Assembly: GCF_037976825.1 (NCBI RefSeq)
Contig: NZ_CP150269.1
Location: forward strand, 3,733,501-3,797,500
Reading direction: 5' to 3'
Source of the DNA: Paenibacillus sp. FSL K6-1330
GTDB taxonomy: Bacteria; Bacillota; Bacilli; Paenibacillales; Paenibacillaceae
DNA: 64,000 nucleotides
Shown: in pieces, positions 61,471 through 64,000 of the stretch
Layout: each line of letters opens with the position of its first letter
Position numbering within the stretch: the stretch's first letter is position 1
The notes under the pieces: model-generated
What the model was told of the DNA's origin: nothing
Seen by the model: the letters and a program-made list of their open reading frames with translations, nothing else
The model's database searches: none
Translations under genes and position numbers: made by a program

Positions 61471-62146
61471 AGGTCGCTGGGTCAACCGCAAAACTAAGCT
61501 GGAACGTAGGTCAACCTGATCACCTGCTCGCCAATTCGATCGCTTGCCACGAGGTGCAGCGGCGGCCGCGGACCGCCGAAGAATGGCTTGCCGTGACCCA
61601 GCACGACTGGATGGAGATAGAGTCGATACTCATCAACTAGACCGAGCTCCGTTAGACTGTGGGCCAACTCCGGCCCGGCAACTTCAATCTTCCCTTCATG
61701 CTGAGCCTTTAGCCCACGTATGGCCGCTGCGAGGTCGCCCTCGATCAGAGAAGCGTTCGGACCGACGGACTTTAACGTCCTCGACACCACCCACTTCGGT
61801 TTGCTTTGCCACGCCGCTGCGTATTCCCTTTCCGGCGCATCCCATTCAAAATGGTCTCCGTCCCAATATCGCATGGTCTCGTACATGCGGCGCCCGTACA
61901 GAATACCCGTCAGACCGCGCACGTCGTCGATGAAATGACGGAATAGCACGGGGTCGGGCTGAAATGCCATATGGTCGACGAACCCGTCCAGAGACTGGTT
62001 CAACGCAAAAACAATCTTTGCCATGCGACTGACTCTCCTCCCTGGTTTTCTCGCACATTCATCATCAGGATTACAGGTTCCATATGCATCCTCCTCTAAG
62101 TATATTGTATCATCCAACAGCAAGCCCGGTTTCTCATGAATTGCTA
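61471..62146. repeat. Duplicated segment, copy B
   Basis: Near-identical to 37483-38166, 24 kb away, same orientation, including about 120 bases upstream of the gene; followed at 62154 by the left end of a family 1 repeat, as copy A is at 38231. Confidence 0.85.
61494..62024 (-). CDS. DHFR/RibD-C-like reductase, copy B
   Basis: 176 residues, near-identical to the protein at 37506-38042; differs by a two-residue deletion near the N-terminus (DHMAF for DHDHTAF) and a few substitutions (for example FFGG for FFAG, IGEQV for IGEKV). All family motifs are kept (GRRMYETMRYW, HPVVLGHGKPFF), so it should be functional. The true start is ATG 62024 with GGAGGAGAG upstream; the frame is open to 62189 through repeat sequence, which is not real coding. 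Confidence 0.85.
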   Translation of the reverse strand: MAKIVFALNQSLDGFVDHMAFQPDPVLFRHFIDDVRGLTGILYGRRMYETMRYWDGDHFEWDAPEREYAAAWQSKPKWVVSRTLKSVGPNASLIEGDLAAAIRGLKAQHEGKIEVAGPELAHSLTELGLVDEYRLYLHPVVLGHGKPFFGGPRPPLHLVASDRIGEQVIRLTYVPA

Positions 62147-62153
62147 TAACTAT

Positions 62154-62262
62154 CCTGACCGTTAACTTAATGAAATTGCATGGAAACATAGTTAGATACT
62201 TGTCTAATCGGTAATCGGCTCATGTTCTTGTCCATTACGGCAATCGGTACAAGTTCTCGTCA
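62154..62262 (+). repeat. Interspersed repeat family 1, left half (copy K)
   Basis: CCTGACCGTTAACTTAATGAA, GCATGGAAACATAGTTAG, TCGGCTCATGTTCTTGTCC and CAATCGGTACAAGTTCTCGTC. The right half is missing. Confidence 0.8.
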
Positions 62263-62332
62263 TAGTCTCCGACTTCAATCTCTTCGATTCGTCCCAAGGA
62301 TAAATATGGCTATAAAGGATCCTTTGATTTCT

Positions 62333-62704
62333 CTATTGATCTTTTGTTTTTAAGTGAAAAATTTCTTCTTTGTCATCCCATTTAATTTCTACTTTAATAG
62401 GCATAGTTTCGTTCGTTACTGCACAGCCTGAACAACTAGAAGGCATTTCAATTATTGCTCCTTTGTAGTTCCCCTCTTTAAGTACTTGTTTCCCATCATT
62501 AATGGTAATTTCTAAATTATTTAGTTCTTTGCCCGTTGCATTTTTATAACCAAAAATGAACTTTCCACTTTCCTTATCTCCAGTAATGTTTGCTGTGTAT
62601 TCGCCACTCCAACTTTCACTCTCCCCAGTAAGCGAAATTGATTTAATATTGCATCCGACCAAAGTTAAAATCATAATCAATATCAACACATATTGTTTTT
62701 TCAT
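62333..62704 (-). CDS. Small lipoprotein, function unknown
   Basis: 123 residues: signal peptide KKQYVLILIMILTL with lipobox LVGC, mature domain of about 105 residues that looks all-beta, with a Cys pair SSCSGC that could be redox-active or disulphide-bonded. GGAGG precedes ATG 62704. Low G+C compared with the DHFR-like gene beside it. No family recognised. Confidence 0.75.
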   Translation of the reverse strand: MKKQYVLILIMILTLVGCNIKSISLTGESESWSGEYTANITGDKESGKFIFGYKNATGKELNNLEITINDGKQVLKEGNYKGAIIEMPSSCSGCAVTNETMPIKVEIKWDDKEEIFHLKTKDQ

Positions 62705-62802
62705 TAAGTCCTCCTCTATAATATTGTTCTAAATAATATGACGCTGGGGACAAGTTATAAGTTCCAGTTAAAACGGTTTCACTTATATGCTGTACCACTA
62801 AA

Positions 62803-62842
62803 CTGCCCGTTAGTTTAATATAAGGGCGTCTACCGCCGTCGA
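62803..62842 (+). repeat. Family 2 repeat, left-end fragment (copy h)
   Basis: CTGCCCGTTAGTTTAATATAAGG then a degenerate CGTCTACCGCCGTCGATG; directly precedes family 1 copy L. Confidence 0.4.
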
Positions 62843-62868
62843 TGAAATCATATCGGGAATGTAACAAT

Positions 62869-62967
62869 TGTTCTTGTCATTGTGTTTTGACAAGAACTTG
62901 AAAACATAAATATAAAAAGCCGCATAATCCGCGGCTTCTAATGTTACTAGGTTTTTGTCACCCGACA
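62869..62967 (+). repeat. Interspersed repeat family 1, diverged right half (copy L)
   Basis: TTCTTGTCATTGTGTTTTGACAAGAA palindrome, AAAAAGCCGCATAATCCGCGGCTT hairpin, and GTTTTTGTCACCCGACA. All modules are recognisable but the sequence has drifted, with compensating changes in the stems (GCCGC/GCGGC). Confidence 0.75.
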
Positions 62968-63079
62968 TATTACTCGTATCATCCCAATACTCGCCAGCGT
63001 AGTGTAAATGAGATGCCATATCCTCCAAATGTCTTGGAAGAACAAGTGGAAATTTGAGTTGATACTGTCAAAGCAAGTA

Positions 63080-63830
63080 TCACTGGTAGACTGCTCCTTT
63101 ATTTTATTTGGTATAGCTGCACCATTCGTCCCACGGAAGAAATTTGATGTTTTACTCCTGCCCGAAATAACGGTACATCGCTTGCGCATACCCCAGCAAA
63201 GTAATCGATTCTGCGCCTACTGCATGGAAACTCTCGCCTAAGGCTGCTTTCCGACGCGTGATGGCTTTAAAGAAAACCTGCGACACATCCGTCTGCATGT
63301 ACATGATGCAAAGTCTCCATACCAAAATTCGGAAGCGCAATTTCTTGTCCGCGCCTAATCTTGTCAAATATCCAGTAATCATGATTGGCCGTTGGATTCA
63401 TAATTACCCACCCTGGACCTGAAATCTGACCTGGCATGATAACGGTCTCCGGGAAACTCTCCTGTCGGTAAAAGGTTATGCAGGTATTACTCGCTTTTCG
63501 CTTTCTGAATCCCATATTCCTCTAATGGGAATTTAGACTGTTCTTCAATGACCGGCATTGTAGTTGCTTTTCCATGCGCCCAAATAAACGAGCAGAAAAT
63601 ATAGTGGGACAGATTCGTCTTTTTCAGGGCTTCTGCCACACATGTTGTATCTTCCAGCGTAAAATTGATGAGATCCACAACAACATCTGCATTTAAGACA
63701 GCAATTTTTCTTTCGAATTCTCCATTCGATTCCTTAGCTCGGTCAAGGATGATTTGTTCAACCTCTCCCCAAGCCGCATCTTCCTTGTAGGGTTTACTTT
63801 GTCCACGAGTAATACTAATGACCTGACTAA
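63080..63830 (-). pseudogene. Multiply frameshifted NAD-dependent epimerase/dehydratase
   Basis: Leftward pieces in different frames join to one protein: SKPYKEDAAWGEVEQIILD, AVLNADVVVDLINFTLEDT, LSHYIFCSFIWAHGKA, FPLEEYGIQKAKSE, ETVIMPGQISGPGWV, IFDKIRRGQEIALPNFG, HHVHAD, DVSQVFFKAITRRKAALGE, then an in-frame stop before NIKFLPWDEWCSYTK. At least two frameshifts and one stop. The N-terminal glycine loop is missing. Confidence 0.65.
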
Positions 63831-63941
63831 CTTAAGAATACTACGCGTTACAAAGGGCAACAGTCCTTCTTTATCGTAGCAACGCAGAGTATGTGCTGAA
63901 ATATTCATTTTCTCAGCCAATTGTCCGATTGTATAACTCAT
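63831..63941 (-). pseudogene. N-terminal stub of a MerR-family regulator
   Basis: MSYTIGQLAEKMNISAHTLR plus YDKEGLLPFVTRS is a complete MerR recognition helix; then the sequence changes to the epimerase relic. A deletion seems to have joined the regulator start to the enzyme interior. Confidence 0.6.
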
Positions 63942-63978
63942 TTTTTTTCCTCCATTTTTTATGAGGTGTTTTATAAGT

Positions 63979-64000
63979 GTACAAGTTCTTGTCCTCGACT
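63979..64000 (+). repeat. Interspersed repeat family 1, fragment at window edge (copy M)
   Basis: GTACAAGTTCTTGTCC-TCGACT, the left palindrome arm joined directly to the right end as in copy F. Confidence 0.6.

Noticed and set aside
61494..62189. Longer DHFR-like protein starting at 62189
   Set aside because: The extra 55 codons come from repeat family 1 and spacer DNA; the real start has a ribosome binding site at 62024 and matches copy A.
12497..64000. Repeats as integron attC sites
   Set aside because: Repeat spacing and hairpins invite the idea, but no integron integrase is seen, the R-box/L-box core sites (RYYYAAC / GTTRRRY) are not apparent at the ends, and genes face both directions with their own promoters.
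1..64000. Intact insertion sequence or transposase
   Set aside because: I looked for DDE, HUH and serine-recombinase motifs in the large frames and found none; the only recombinase trace is the N-terminal relic at 1167-1499.

Overview
The window looks like a chromosomal stretch of a Paenibacillus-like member of the Bacillales. Evidence: very large secreted proteins ending in three S-layer-homology (SLH) domains, Gly-rich ribosome binding sites in front of nearly every gene, frequent GTG/TTG starts, T-box riboswitches, and an ABC sugar transporter without its own ATPase. No rRNA, intact tRNA, CRISPR array or intact insertion sequence is visible.

Layout. 1-2.6 kb: a lipoprotein, relics of a tyrosine recombinase and an M23 peptidase, and a nucleotidyltransferase-fold protein. 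2.8-11.3 kb: a leftward two-gene operon for giant SLH-anchored wall proteins, a GH20 hexosaminidase and a DUF4855 protein. 12.04 kb: the 3' half of a tRNA-Ala(GGC), the usual scar of an integrated element. 12.7-21.2 kb: a leftward N-acetyl-sugar/MurNAc locus (rpiR; murQ - binding protein - two permeases - GNAT - PIG-L deacetylase) with a clear promoter and matching palindromes before murQ and rpiR. 21.5-29 kb: a decayed zone with an in-frame NirB::DUF885 chimera, a TetR/SDR pair, and ankyrin and Nudix genes. 29-34.7 kb: lipoprotein/two-component operon and an arsRBC operon. 34.9-47.9 kb: small regulator plus oxidoreductase modules (MerR/SDR, HxlR/unknown+MFS, TetR/SDR) and a DHFR-like gene. 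48.7-51.1 kb: an orphan acetolactate synthase gene behind two tandem T-boxes. 51.3-62 kb: further regulator/enzyme modules (XRE, MerR/hydrolase, MarR/RidA/flavin monooxygenase, TetR/NTF2, a YhgE-like membrane protein) and a second DHFR-like copy. 62-64 kb: lipoprotein and a MerR/epimerase gene graveyard.

Two features run through the window. First, from 12.5 kb rightward at least twelve copies or fragments of an interspersed repeat of up to about 200 bp lie in the intergenic spaces, all in the same orientation, with a nested palindrome and a leftward-reading terminator-like hairpin; one copy supplies the last codons and stop of a tetR gene. A second, shorter family (GGCAGCCG hairpin plus CCCGTTAG ends) occurs on both sides of the tRNA scar and shares its left end with the first. 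Second, about eighteen gene relics (truncations, frameshifts, fusions) are interleaved with intact regulator-enzyme pairs. The picture is a mosaic accessory region built from self-contained redox/electrophile-response modules, with repeats at many of their borders.
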